From: an uncultured Kocuria sp.
GTDB lineage: Bacteria; Actinomycetota; Actinomycetes; Actinomycetales; Micrococcaceae
Assembly: GCF_947500125.1 (NCBI RefSeq)
Contig: NZ_CANMRA010000004.1
Location: 168,122-232,121 of the forward strand
Reading direction: 5' to 3'
Length of the DNA: 64,000 nt
Shown: positions 1-8,055 of the stretch, piece by piece
Layout: each line of letters begins with the position of its first letter
Numbering within the stretch: position 1 is the stretch's first letter
Translations under genes and position numbers: made by a program
Notes under the pieces: model-generated
What the model was told of the DNA's origin: nothing
The model's database searches: none
What the model saw: only the letters and a program-made list of their open reading frames with translations

Positions 1-381
1 GTTCCCGACGGCCATGCCCGCGAAGCCCAGCACGGACAGGCCCAGGAACACCGGCACCGATCCGGTGACCGACCGGGCCAGCAGCCCGACGGCGACCAGG
101 GCGAGACCGGCGGTGACGGCACCGCTGATCCCGGTCCTGCGGGACAGCGCGGCCGCGCACGCCCCCGCCGCGGCGAACGTGAGCCCGGGCAGGGCGGTCA
201 GCACCCCGGCCATCGTGGGGCTCAGCCCCAGCCCCTGCTGCACCTCGGCGAGGACGGGCCCCACCGAGGTGGCCCCCGGACGGAGGTTGACGGCCACGGC
301 CACTACCGCGAGCACGACCAGCCACGCCGGCACACGGGGCGGGGAGGGGGAACGGTCGGGGGGCGGGGTGGACTGGCGCAC
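1..381 (-). CDS. MFS transporter, CynX/NimT-like (N-terminal part; continues past the window edge)
   Basis: Inner-membrane permease of the major facilitator superfamily, probably an exporter or anion transporter. Translation runs from GTG at 381 to the window edge and covers the first ~127 residues. The frame is closed by TAG three codons upstream of that GTG. A short Pro/Arg-rich cytoplasmic tail is followed by a hydrophobic segment, the motif NLRPG (residues 32-36), then alternating hydrophobic helices. NLRPG after the first helix is typical of the CynX/YycB branch. It is transcribed divergently from the AraC-type regulator at 653, a common regulator-target arrangement. The substrate cannot be read from this fragment. 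Confidence 0.7.
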   Translation of the reverse strand, partial: MRQSTPPPDRSPSPPRVPAWLVVLAVVAVAVNLRPGATSVGPVLAEVQQGLGLSPTMAGVLTALPGLTFAAAGACAAALSRRTGISGAVTAGLALVAVGLLARSVTGSVPVFLGLSVLGFAGMAVGN

Positions 382-572
382 CGGCTCGTTCTATCACGAC
401 GTGCGACGGCACGGAGGTGCGGGGAGGACAGGACAGCTCTCGGGACGCCCGGTCCCCGCCGGACGCGGGGGTGCCCCGGCGCCGCCTCGATCCGCGCCGG
501 CACCCGCGCTGCCTCGATGCGTGCCGCCGGGACGGGGCGCCCTCGGGATGCATGGGGTCACAATGGTGCGGG

Positions 573-593
573 TTCTCCGGCGGGTCCGGAGAA
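573..593. promoter_or_regulatory. Inverted repeat, candidate operator of the AraC-type gene or MFS gene
   Basis: Perfect 8-bp arms TTCTCCGG and CCGGAGAA with a 5-bp spacer, 60 bp upstream of the regulator start and inside the divergent intergenic region 382-652. Its position suits autoregulation or control of the divergent MFS gene. No protein can be assigned to it from sequence alone. The rest of 382-652 shows no gene. Confidence 0.35.
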
Positions 594-652
594 TGGAGAC
601 TCGGAGCAGGGCCCCCGTGGGGCGGGTCCTGGACGGAAGGCGGTGCTGGCAC

Positions 653-1600
653 ATGGGTGAGGTGTTCCGCCACGAGCTCATCGTCTCGGACCCGGAGGTG
701 CTGCCCGCTCTCGGCGAGCGGACCGGCATGCGTTTCGGCTACAGCTCCGCCGATCCCGGATTCTCCTACCGGCTGTCGCGGGCCGGGGACGAGCAGCTCG
801 CGGTGTCCTCGGTGCACGTGGGCGGAACGATGTCCTTGTGGGGGGACACCGAGGTGTTCACGGTGGCCCACGTGCGGGGGATCCGGTACGACTGGCAGAT
901 CCGTGCGGAGACCGGTACCGCGGCAGCGGGCTCATCGGTGCTGTTCCGCCCCGACCACCCCTCCTTGGTGGTCGCGCAGGACGTGGACGTGACCATGGCG
1001 CATCTGCCCGTGCCGCTGGTGCAGGCCACGGCCGACACCGTCTACGGCGCCGAGACCCCGGTGGGCTTCACTGCTTCCGCACCGGTCAGCGCCCGGCTCG
1101 GCGAGTACTGGTCGGGCCTGGTGCGCCTCGGTGCCGAGGTGCTGGGAACACCGGCCTTCGACGAACCCATGGTGCGCGCCGACCTCACCCGTCGCCTGGC
1201 CGTGGGCCTGCTCGAGTGCTTCCCTCTGCTCGGGGACCGCGAGGAGCGGTACCTGTCCATGGAGGCCCAGGCCCACCGCTACCGGGTCGCGGCCCAGTTC
1301 TTCGACGACCACGCCTCCGACCCGATCACCGTGGAGGACGCCGCCCGCGCCGCCCGGACGACCACGAAGAACCTGGTGCAGGCGTTCCGCGCCAACCATC
1401 CCCTGGCGCTGACCCCGGCCCAGTACCTGCGCCGGACGCGGATGGACGCCGCCCACCGCGACCTCCAGGACGGTGACCCGGCTCGCGGGGACACGGTGAA
1501 GGGGATCGCCGCCCGCTGGGGCTTCACCCATCCGGGGCGCTTCGCACAGTACTACCGGCAGCTCTACGGAACGACACCGAGCCGGACCCTGGACCGCTGA
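653..1600 (+). CDS. AraC-family transcriptional regulator
   Basis: DNA-binding regulator of 315 aa. The N-terminal ~200 residues form a ligand or cupin-like sensory region with the 'VPL' strand and Pro-rich turns seen in AraC_binding_2-type proteins. From about residue 222 the C-terminal AraC double helix-turn-helix begins: DPITVEDAARAA, then AQYLRRTRMDAAHRDL, then a second helix pair GIAARWGFTHPGRFAQYYR ending in the family signature YGTTPS. The frame is open far upstream, but ATG at 653 is chosen because GGAAGG lies 12 nt before it and homology-like sequence starts there; the upstream stretch is low-complexity. It probably controls the divergent MFS gene. Confidence 0.85.
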   Translation: MGEVFRHELIVSDPEVLPALGERTGMRFGYSSADPGFSYRLSRAGDEQLAVSSVHVGGTMSLWGDTEVFTVAHVRGIRYDWQIRAETGTAAAGSSVLFRPDHPSLVVAQDVDVTMAHLPVPLVQATADTVYGAETPVGFTASAPVSARLGEYWSGLVRLGAEVLGTPAFDEPMVRADLTRRLAVGLLECFPLLGDREERYLSMEAQAHRYRVAAQFFDDHASDPITVEDAARAARTTTKNLVQAFRANHPLALTPAQYLRRTRMDAAHRDLQDGDPARGDTVKGIAARWGFTHPGRFAQYYRQLYGTTPSRTLDR

Positions 1601-1789
1601 GGACCGCAGCCGGGCCGGGGCCGGCAGCGTCGTCGAGGTGCAACGAGCGGTGGCCGCAGCGGCGCAGGACCCATCGCACCAGCTGCTCGGAGGCGGCACC
1701 GAACGTCGTCGCGGCGGTGCGCCGCCCGCGCTGCAACCGGCACACCGCGGCGACCCGATCGGTGCGGACGGACGCGGGGACCGAGGGCG

Positions 1790-1837
1790 CTGGGTCCCTC
1801 ATCCACCCCCGGCGCACGAACCACCTGAGGGACCCAG
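1790..1837. repeat. 12-bp perfect inverted repeat in a gene-free gap
   Basis: CTGGGTCCCTCA (1790-1801) and TGAGGGACCCAG (1826-1837) are perfect inverted repeats with a 24-nt loop. They lie in the 420-nt gap 1601-2020 between the convergent AraC-type and FNT genes. No convincing gene, RNA or T-rich terminator was found in the rest of the gap. It may be a rho-independent terminator with a large loop, a small RNA hairpin or a remnant end of a mobile element. Confidence 0.5.
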
Positions 1838-2020
1838 GCATCGGGCACTGGCCCGGGCGCCTGACGTGGTGTGGATCCTCGTGGCGGCGGCCCGGCCTCA
1901 CCAGAGAGCCGGCCGGCGGCTTCGCACCCGTCAGCATCTCGTCGGTCCGCCGTCAGGTGCCCGGAGTGGCGCCCTCCGGCTCAGCGGCGGTCGCACGGAG
2001 GGTGGGGCGGGGGTGAGAAC

Positions 2021-2806
2021 TCAGCCCGATCCGGGGGAGCTCTTGGCCTGCACGGTGTGGGTGAGAGTCATCAGCAGCAGCCCGCCGACGAGGTTCCCGG
2101 CGACCGCCAGGGCGAAGTTCTGTCCCAGGTCCCCGACGGTGACGGCGGCGCCGAGCCAGATCCCGAAGAGCAGGTGCAGGGCGGAGACGACCACGTGGTC
2201 GAAGGGACCCAGAGCCAGGAAGACCCCGACCAGGTAGGCCAGCACGATGCGGGCGGTGGCCGAGTCGGCGGCGTGCAGCAGGTAGGAGAGCAGGGTCAGC
2301 AGCGTGCCTGCGGCGATGGCGCGGGCGAAGGTCGCCCACCCGCTCTTGGCCGCGATCTCCTCGGCGACCGACACGAGGACCTCGTGGGCCCCGGCCGGCA
2401 GCGCACCCTCGACGGTGAAGATCGCAGCCATGACCGTCCCGCCCACCAGATTGAGCACCAGCACCAGGAGCCACAGCCGTCCCAGCCGGAACCAGACCGA
2501 GGCCCCCTGTTGGTCGATGGCCGCGGCGACGGGATCGAAGAAGTTCTCGGTGAACAGCTCGGACCGGCCGATCACGAGGAAGACCACTCCGGTGCCGAAG
2601 GCCAGGGCCCCGGCGAGCTTGCCCGGGCCGGGGCCGAAACCGGGGGCGATCAGCTCCTCGGCCATGGACAGGGCGACGATGCCGAAGACGATAGTGACCC
2701 CGGCGATGAACCCGGTGGGGGCCTGCTCCAGGGGCGGCATGGACAGCCGTCGCGCCCCCTCGTCCTTGGCGCGGTCGTAGATCTCGTCCGGGTCCGGTGC
2801 GCTCAT
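2021..2806 (-). CDS. Formate/nitrite transporter (FNT) family channel
   Basis: Pentameric channel-type permease for small monovalent anions such as formate, nitrite or hydrosulfide. The 261-aa protein has the FNT layout: an amphipathic N-terminus, six hydrophobic helices, the SELFTENFFDPV re-entrant region (~residues 75-90) and the conserved His in GPFDHVVVSALH, which lines the FNT pore. ATG at 2806 was chosen, with GGAG 12 nt upstream; an in-frame GTG three codons earlier (2815) is possible. No formate or nitrite enzyme gene is nearby, so the substrate is open. It is divergent from the cardiolipin synthase at 3056. 2807-3055 holds no gene. Confidence 0.87.
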   Translation of the reverse strand: MSAPDPDEIYDRAKDEGARRLSMPPLEQAPTGFIAGVTIVFGIVALSMAEELIAPGFGPGPGKLAGALAFGTGVVFLVIGRSELFTENFFDPVAAAIDQQGASVWFRLGRLWLLVLVLNLVGGTVMAAIFTVEGALPAGAHEVLVSVAEEIAAKSGWATFARAIAAGTLLTLLSYLLHAADSATARIVLAYLVGVFLALGPFDHVVVSALHLLFGIWLGAAVTVGDLGQNFALAVAGNLVGGLLLMTLTHTVQAKSSPGSG

Positions 2807-3055
2807 GCCCCACACCTACTCCGCCGGCGGTCCAGGAGCAATCAGCCCTCTCGCCGCTCTTCGGCGGATCGATGAATCGGTCGGAGCCCTCACGAGGCCC
2901 AGAACGATTCCTGTCCTCCCCCTCCGTACTGGGACCGGCCGGATGACGAGGGCGGGCTGGGTCCCCTCCACCCGCCGAGCAGGGAGCCGCGCGAGCAGCT
3001 CTGCTCTGCACCAGGGAGCGGGGTTCTGCGAGCGGTCTGCCCGTAGGGTGGGCGG

Positions 3056-4540
3056 ATGGACATCGCCCAGTGGCTGTGGAGCACCGTCCCGCCGTGGGCG
3101 GGGGCCGCGGTCTTCGCCGTGGACCTGCTCATCCGTCTCGTGGCGCTGGGCACGATCCCGCACAACCGGCGTCCCTCGGCGGCCTGGGGTTGGTTGCTGG
3201 TGATCTTCTTCTTCCCCATTCTGGGCGGGCTGGTGTTCCTGCTCCTGGGCCGGGCGGACCTGCCCGAGGGCCGCAAGGCCAAGCAGCGCGAGGCGGCGGC
3301 GCTGGTCGATGTACACGGCCCGGGCACCGGCGCCCAGGAGGTTCAGGCGATGCCGGACTGGCTGGCCGAGACGGTGCGGCTGAACCAGCACAACGGGGCG
3401 TTCCCCGTGGCCGGGGGTCACCGGATCGAGGTGCTCGACGACTACGACATCTCGCTGGCCGCGATGGCCGAGGCGATCCGGAGCGCCGAGCACTACGTGC
3501 ACTTCGAGTTCTACATCGCCGTGGCCGATGACACGACCGAGCCGGTGGTCGCGGCCCTGGAGGAGGCCCACGCTCGTGGAGTGACGGTGCGGGTGCTCAT
3601 CGACCACCTCGGCTCGGCCGGGTACCCCGGGTACAAGGACCTCGTGCGCCGGTTGGAGGCGGCGGGGATGGACTGGCGGCGGATGCTGCCGGTGCGGCCC
3701 TGGCGCGGGGAGTACCAGCGGCCGGACCTGCGCAACCACCGCAAGATCCTCGTGGTCGACGGGGTCGTGGCGTTCACCGGGTCTCAGAACGTCATCGACC
3801 GCAGCTACAACAAGAAGAAGAACCGGAAGCAGGGCCTGCAGTGGATCGGGATGACGGTCCGTCTCCACGGCCCGGCCGTGGGGCACCTGGACGCGCTGTT
3901 CGCCACGGACTGGTACTGCGAGACGGATGACCTGGTTCTGGGCGCGGACCAGGCCCCGGCTGGCGGCCGGGGCGAGAATTCTCCCGGGAAGCTGGTCTGT
4001 CAGGTGCTGCCGTCGGGGCCGGGGCTGGGCCAGGAGTCCAACCAGCAGCTGTTCAACCACCTCTTCGCCTCCGCGCGGGAGCGGATCACCGTGTGCAGCC
4101 CCTACTTCGTGCCCGACGACTCGATGTACAACACCCTGCGCACCGCGGTGGGCCGGGGCGTGGAGGTGCACCTGTACATGGGTGAGACCTCCAACCACGC
4201 CCTCACCCACCACGCCCAGCGCTCCTTCTACGAGATGCTCATCCGCGACGGGATCCGGATCTTCCTCTACCGGGCGCCTTACGTGCTGCACTCGAAGTTC
4301 GTGCTCATCGACGACGACGCCGCGGTGGTCGGTTCCTCCAACATGGACATCCGCTCCTTCGTGCTCGACCACGAGGTCAACCTCCTGGTCGTCGACCAGG
4401 ACTTCGTGAGCTGTCTGGACGAACTCGTGGACGACTACCGACAGCACAGCCACGAACTGGAGCTCGCGGACTGGCTGGCTCGGCCCTGGTACCAGAAGTA
4501 CCTCGACAACACCGCCCGCCTCACCTCCGCCCTCCAGTGA
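3056..4540 (+). CDS. cls: Cardiolipin synthase, two-HKD phospholipase D type
   Basis: Membrane enzyme joining two phosphatidylglycerols (or PG and another donor) into cardiolipin. The 494-aa protein has the full bacterial layout: PLDc_N with two helices (residues ~8-65, motif GTIPHNRRP), then two PLD domains. Catalytic motifs are HRKILVVDG (from ~residue 228) and HSKFVLIDDD (from ~residue 412), each with the HxK(x)4D pattern and the downstream GSQN/GSSN. There is no Shine-Dalgarno; TAGGGT lies exactly 6 nt before ATG, so the mRNA is probably leaderless. A second PLD-type protein is at 35060. Confidence 0.93.
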   Translation: MDIAQWLWSTVPPWAGAAVFAVDLLIRLVALGTIPHNRRPSAAWGWLLVIFFFPILGGLVFLLLGRADLPEGRKAKQREAAALVDVHGPGTGAQEVQAMPDWLAETVRLNQHNGAFPVAGGHRIEVLDDYDISLAAMAEAIRSAEHYVHFEFYIAVADDTTEPVVAALEEAHARGVTVRVLIDHLGSAGYPGYKDLVRRLEAAGMDWRRMLPVRPWRGEYQRPDLRNHRKILVVDGVVAFTGSQNVIDRSYNKKKNRKQGLQWIGMTVRLHGPAVGHLDALFATDWYCETDDLVLGADQAPAGGRGENSPGKLVCQVLPSGPGLGQESNQQLFNHLFASARERITVCSPYFVPDDSMYNTLRTAVGRGVEVHLYMGETSNHALTHHAQRSFYEMLIRDGIRIFLYRAPYVLHSKFVLIDDDAAVVGSSNMDIRSFVLDHEVNLLVVDQDFVSCLDELVDDYRQHSHELELADWLARPWYQKYLDNTARLTSALQ

Positions 4541-4610
4541 GCAGGAGTGTCCACCCCGTTCGGACGGTGGACGGAAGACGGGCGTGGAGCGTTTGACGAG
4601 CTCGCGTCCA

Positions 4611-4631
4611 CACGATGCCCAGGGCATCGTG
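4611..4631. promoter_or_regulatory. 21-bp near-perfect palindrome downstream of a TTGACG box
   Basis: CACGATGCCC-A-GGGCATCGTG, perfect 10-bp arms around one base, followed at once by another partial copy (GATGCCCGTG). A TTGACG hexamer at 4593-4598 lies just upstream. It is 70 nt after the cls stop and 94 nt before the lipoprotein start, so it can be an operator for the lipoprotein gene or a terminator of cls. The lack of a T tract favours an operator slightly. Confidence 0.45.
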
Positions 4632-4724
4632 ATGCCCGTGTGACCCCATTCGGAGGAATGGAGAAGACCGGGCTTCTACGGTGGAAAGGTCAGTAGCGAA
4701 CGATCCGATCGAACGGAGAACATC

Positions 4725-5147
4725 ATGTTGACCAGCTCGAAGAAGAAGTTCGCCCTGCCGGCAGCGGCTGCTTTCGCCTCCGCGCTGATGGTCGGCTGCG
4801 CCGAGGAGACCCCGGTCCAGGAGGCCCAGGAGGGGGATGCCTCCGCCCAGGCGGCGATCCTCAACGAGACGGTCACGATGCAGAACGAGGTCACCGAGAT
4901 CGTGGGCCCGAACCTGTTCACCGTCGGTGAGGACGACACCCCGGTCGTGGGGGGCGACGCCGCCGACCAGGACCTTCAGGACGGGGACATGGTCCAGGTC
5001 ACCGGCACCGTCCGCCAGATCGTGGAGACCGACCTCGAGACCGACTGGGGAGTCGACTTCGAAGATGCCGAGACGTCCTACCTCATCGAGCGCGAGCTCG
5101 ACCTCGGCGTGGTCGCCGACGAGATCCAGGTCATCGAGGACAACTAG
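4725..5147 (+). CDS. OB-fold-like lipoprotein 1
   Basis: Predicted surface lipoprotein of 140 aa. Basic N-terminus, hydrophobic stretch and lipobox LMVG|C with Cys25; the mature part is strongly acidic. The core reads as a small beta-barrel: strand ETVTMQNEV, strand NLFTVGED, and MVQVTGTV before a YLIERELDL segment. The same order of motifs recurs in the lipoproteins at 5299 and 7017, so the three are paralogs. GGAGAA precedes ATG. I do not recognise a named family; an OB-fold-like ligand or metal-binding domain is inferred from the strand pattern. It ends 14 nt before a strong shared terminator. Confidence 0.82.
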   Translation: MLTSSKKKFALPAAAAFASALMVGCAEETPVQEAQEGDASAQAAILNETVTMQNEVTEIVGPNLFTVGEDDTPVVGGDAADQDLQDGDMVQVTGTVRQIVETDLETDWGVDFEDAETSYLIERELDLGVVADEIQVIEDN

Positions 5148-5161
5148 ACCGTGGCCCCAGG

Positions 5162-5208
5162 ACGAGAGAAACCCTTCCCGCCGCTGCGGCGGGAAGGGTT
5201 TCTCTCGT
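5162..5208. terminator. Bidirectional hairpin terminator, 23-bp arms
   Basis: Perfect inverted repeat: arms 5162-5184 and 5186-5208 around a single T (in practice a small GC-closed loop). It lies between the convergent lipoprotein genes at 4725 (+) and 5299 (-), and can serve both. Confidence 0.85.
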
Positions 5209-5298
5209 GGGATCCTGCCCTGCACCGGCCGCGGACCGAACAGAGGGCAGCTGCCGAGCGAGACCTTCTTGTCGGGGGTGGTCGAGTGGGGCGGGTGC

Positions 5299-5709
5299 CT
5301 ACTCGACGACGGTGACGGTGGCCTCGGTGAGGTAGGGCTCGGACTCGCGGTTGACGAGGTGGTTGGCGGTCTCCTCGTCGGTGAGCCGCATCAGCCGGTC
5401 ACGGTCGCCGGGTTCGCTGAACAGGTCGCCCGCCTCGACGGTGCCGGTGGCCTCGATCTCGTCGCCGGGGCGCAGGTCGGCGGGCATCTCGCGCACGAAG
5501 ACCACCGTCTGCTCGTCGCCCATGGTCAGGAACTCCTCGCCGTAGATCCCCTCCACCTCGTTGGTGAGGGTGATCTCCTTCCCGACGAGTTCCTCGGTGG
5601 CGACCTCGGACTGGTCCAGCTGGGTCAGTCTCGTCTCGTCCTGGCATCCGGTCAGCAGCAGCGCCCCGGTCAGGCCAGCCGCGGCAAGGGTCAGGGTGCG
5701 GTGGGTCAT
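5299..5709 (-). CDS. OB-fold-like lipoprotein 2
   Basis: 136-aa lipoprotein. Signal LTGALLLTG|C with Cys22, then an acidic mature domain. It shares with the paralogs at 4725 and 7017 the strand ITLTNEV, a middle strand (EEFLTMGDE, VVFVRE), the IEATGTV strand and a late NRESEPYL segment. ATG at 5709 has AGGAG about 9 nt upstream; the frame is open further upstream only through low-complexity sequence. Function is unknown; the setting next to copper and stress proteins suggests a role at the cell surface in metal or redox stress. Confidence 0.82.
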   Translation of the reverse strand: MTHRTLTLAAAGLTGALLLTGCQDETRLTQLDQSEVATEELVGKEITLTNEVEGIYGEEFLTMGDEQTVVFVREMPADLRPGDEIEATGTVEAGDLFSEPGDRDRLMRLTDEETANHLVNRESEPYLTEATVTVVE

Positions 5710-5730
5710 CAGCGTGCTCCTCGGTGCTCC

Positions 5731-5760
5731 GGTGGCGGTTGTTCTGGGTGGCGGTTGTTC
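5731..5760. repeat. 14-bp direct repeat in the promoter region of lipoprotein 2
   Basis: GGTGGCGGTTGTTC occurs at 5731-5744 and 5747-5760, a 16-bp period, 22 bp upstream of the lipoprotein 2 start. Spacing of about 1.5 helical turns suits a tandem regulator site. The rest of 5710-6052 shows no gene. Confidence 0.5.
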
Positions 5761-6052
5761 GGGTTGGCGTGTCGTCGGACGGTGTCCTGCCACACTAGCC
5801 GCCGTTGCCGCCTCGGCAGGAGGGCCGGTCGAGCTCGCCGGCGGGACCGGTCGAGCGGGACCGAACGCCTCTCGCCGCACGTCACGCCACCGCCGGGTCG
5901 TCCTTCCCTCCACCGGAGGCCGCAGCGCAGCAACCGATGGGGGCACGAAGGGGGACCGTTAGGGTGGAGGCGCACGAGGGGCGGCATCGACAGGCCGTTC
6001 GTCCACCGCCCAGCTGTCCTGTGCCGGCCGGGTGACCCACGAGAGGATTCCG

Positions 6053-6991
6053 ATGGCCCATCCAGCTGCCCGGGGCGACGGCGCCCGGCCCGGCGGCCGC
6101 GGGCGCCGCCGTCTTCGCCGCGTCGGCACGGGTCTGGTGGCGGTCGTGATCGCCCTGGGCCTGCTCGTGGCCGGCTACGGGGTGGCGATCGAGCCTCGGT
6201 TGATCCTCGACGAACGGCGCATCGAGGCCCGTGTCCCGGGGCTGGGCCCGGACTGGGACGGGGCGCAGGTGATGGTGTTCTCCGATCTGCAGGTGGGGAT
6301 GTGGTGGGACAACACCTCGATGATCGAGCGCGTGGTGGAGCGCACCGTGTCCGCACGACCGGAGGCGGTGCTGCTGCCCGGGGACTTCCTCTACCAGAGC
6401 GAGGCCAGCATCCAGGAACGGGTGAGCGACGTGACCCGGTTGCTGGAACCCCTGACCGCAGCCGAGATCCCGGTGTACGCGGTGATGGGCAACCACGACT
6501 ACGCCGTCGAGGCCGTGGACGAGCTCACCGCGGCCTTCGAGGAGCACGGCATCGAGGTCCTGGCCAACGAGGCGGCTGTCGTGCCCGCCCCCGGCGGCGC
6601 CCCCGGACCGGGACTGTTCCTCGTGGGGGTGGGCCCGGCCGCGGTCGGGGAAGCGGACCCACGGGCAGCGTCCGACGACGTCCCGGAGACGGCGCCACGG
6701 CTGGTGATGATGCACAACCCGACCACGTTCCCGGAGCTGGCCGCCGACACCGCGCCGATGGCAGTGGCAGGGCACACCCACTGCGGCCAGATCGCCCTGC
6801 CCCTGCTGTCCCGGTGGTCCTATCTGGGACTGACCGAGGAGGAGGAGCTCGTGGCCGACGGCTTCGCCCCTGCCGGCTACGGGGCCGAGGGCAACGAGAT
6901 GTACGTGACCTGCGGGATCGGGTTCAGCCTGCTGCCGGTGCGGATCAACGCCCCGCCCCAGCTGCTCACCATCGAGCTGCACCCGGCCTGA
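6053..6991 (+). CDS. Calcineurin-like metallophosphoesterase, YkuE-type, membrane-anchored
   Basis: 312-aa phosphoesterase: Arg-rich N-terminus, one transmembrane helix (~residues 28-48), then an extracytoplasmic catalytic domain. Motifs in order: FSDLQVG (76-82), LLPGDFLY, MGNHD (145-149), MMHNP and AGHTHCGQ (239-246). These match the binuclear-metal metallophosphoesterase fold. In this family the first motif is normally DxH; here it is D78-L-Q80, so one metal ligand is replaced by Gln. ATG at 6053 has AGAGGA 7 nt upstream and is preferred to the GTG at 6032. Substrate unknown; lipid headgroup or nucleotide substrates are typical of relatives. Confidence 0.85.
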   Translation: MAHPAARGDGARPGGRGRRRLRRVGTGLVAVVIALGLLVAGYGVAIEPRLILDERRIEARVPGLGPDWDGAQVMVFSDLQVGMWWDNTSMIERVVERTVSARPEAVLLPGDFLYQSEASIQERVSDVTRLLEPLTAAEIPVYAVMGNHDYAVEAVDELTAAFEEHGIEVLANEAAVVPAPGGAPGPGLFLVGVGPAAVGEADPRAASDDVPETAPRLVMMHNPTTFPELAADTAPMAVAGHTHCGQIALPLLSRWSYLGLTEEEELVADGFAPAGYGAEGNEMYVTCGIGFSLLPVRINAPPQLLTIELHPA

Positions 6992-7016
6992 ACCGGCCTG
7001 GTCACGGCCCGAGGAA

Positions 7017-7526
7017 CTATCCAGCCCCGAGGTCGGCCTGGTCCAGGTAGGGCTGGCCGATGTGGCGGTCGTAGAACCCGGCCTCGTTGTCCTGGTCGTC
7101 CTGATCGACCCGCGCCTGGAAGTTCGTCTGCACGGTGCCGGTGACCTCGACGACCGCGCCTTCCTCGGCGTCGGGGAAGGCGTACCGGGCGCTGACCAGC
7201 AGCGGGTCCAGGTCCGGGTTCCGGGGGTCGGTGAGAACCAGGGCGGAGCGGGAGGGGACCAGATCGGCGATCTCCCCGGTGAGGGTCACCTCCTGCCCGG
7301 CATAGGAGGAGACCTCCGTCCGGAACTCCTCGTCGTAGGGCCCGGTGTAGGCGTTGGCGGTCGCCGCACCCGGGGTCGGCTCCTGCTGGGTGGGGCTGGG
7401 TTCCGCCTCGGTGCCGGGTGCCGGGGAGTCGCCGGTGCCGCAGCCGGCGGTCATGGCGGCGGCCGTGGCCAGGGTCAGCACGGTGGCCAGCTTCCGGAAC
7501 TCGAGGGGGCGGTGGGTGGTGTTCAT
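7017..7526 (-). CDS. OB-fold-like lipoprotein 3, last gene of the csp operon
   Basis: 169-aa lipoprotein with lipobox MTAG|C (Cys29), a Pro/Thr/Glu-rich linker (~residues 30-60) and an OB-like domain: QEVTLTGEI, ALVLTDPRN, VVEVTGTV and a late HIGQPYL segment. It shares these with the paralogs at 4725 and 5299. It starts 31 nt after the DUF305 gene, with AAGGA before ATG, so it is co-transcribed with the Csp and DUF305 genes. That context is the best hint to function: copper or stress handling outside the membrane. It is convergent with the phosphoesterase at 6053. Confidence 0.83.
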   Translation of the reverse strand: MNTTHRPLEFRKLATVLTLATAAAMTAGCGTGDSPAPGTEAEPSPTQQEPTPGAATANAYTGPYDEEFRTEVSSYAGQEVTLTGEIADLVPSRSALVLTDPRNPDLDPLLVSARYAFPDAEEGAVVEVTGTVQTNFQARVDQDDQDNEAGFYDRHIGQPYLDQADLGAG

Positions 7527-7557
7527 GGTGGTCCTTCCCGTTGTCGAAGGGATGTGC

Positions 7558-8052
7558 TCAGTCCTCGCCGAGGATCTGCTCCATCTGGGCGATCTCCTCG
7601 CGCTGGGTCTCCACGATGGCCTCGCACAGCTGCTCGATCTCCGGGTCGGTGATGGCCGACTCCTGACAGACCAGGATGGCCCGGGAGTGGTGCGGGATCA
7701 TCGACTCCAGGAAGGCCTCGTTGCCCACGAACGTCTCGGTGCGCCCGAGGGAGAGGGCGAGCACGAACAGGGCGGCGAACCCGGCCAGCATGGCGATGTT
7801 GGCCTTGGTGTTCTTCAGCATCGACCACATGCCCACCACCATGACCAGGCCCATCGCGGAGACCATGATCAGGGCCATGTAGAAGTTGCTGAGATTGAAG
7901 TAGAAGTGGTCCAGGGTGCGCACCATCGACATCGACAGCACCCACATCAGCCCGAGGCTGACCACCATGATGATGCCGAACTTCGCGTACATCGACATCG
8001 ACTTCTTCTCGTGCGCGGACCGCCCGTCCGTGTGCTCCTTGCTGTCCGCCAC
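7558..8052 (-). CDS. Membrane-anchored DUF305 protein
   Basis: 164 aa. Three hydrophobic helices (about residues 22-45, 52-75 and 85-103), rich in Met, precede a C-terminal DUF305 segment with the signature SMIPHHSRAILVCQE. In DUF305 proteins the HH pair and nearby Met residues are thought to bind metal; many occur in copper-resistance loci. The Met-rich helices strengthen a copper link here. Start is GTG, 3 nt after the TGA of the csp gene, so translation is coupled. Middle gene of a three-gene operon. Confidence 0.85.
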   Translation of the reverse strand: MADSKEHTDGRSAHEKKSMSMYAKFGIIMVVSLGLMWVLSMSMVRTLDHFYFNLSNFYMALIMVSAMGLVMVVGMWSMLKNTKANIAMLAGFAALFVLALSLGRTETFVGNEAFLESMIPHHSRAILVCQESAITDPEIEQLCEAIVETQREEIAQMEQILGED

Positions 8053-8055
8053 AGG

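Noticed and set aside
14..652. Upstream extension of the AraC-type gene frame
   Set aside because: It runs through the MFS gene on the other strand, is Pro/Arg/Ala-rich and has no ribosome site; ATG 653 is better.
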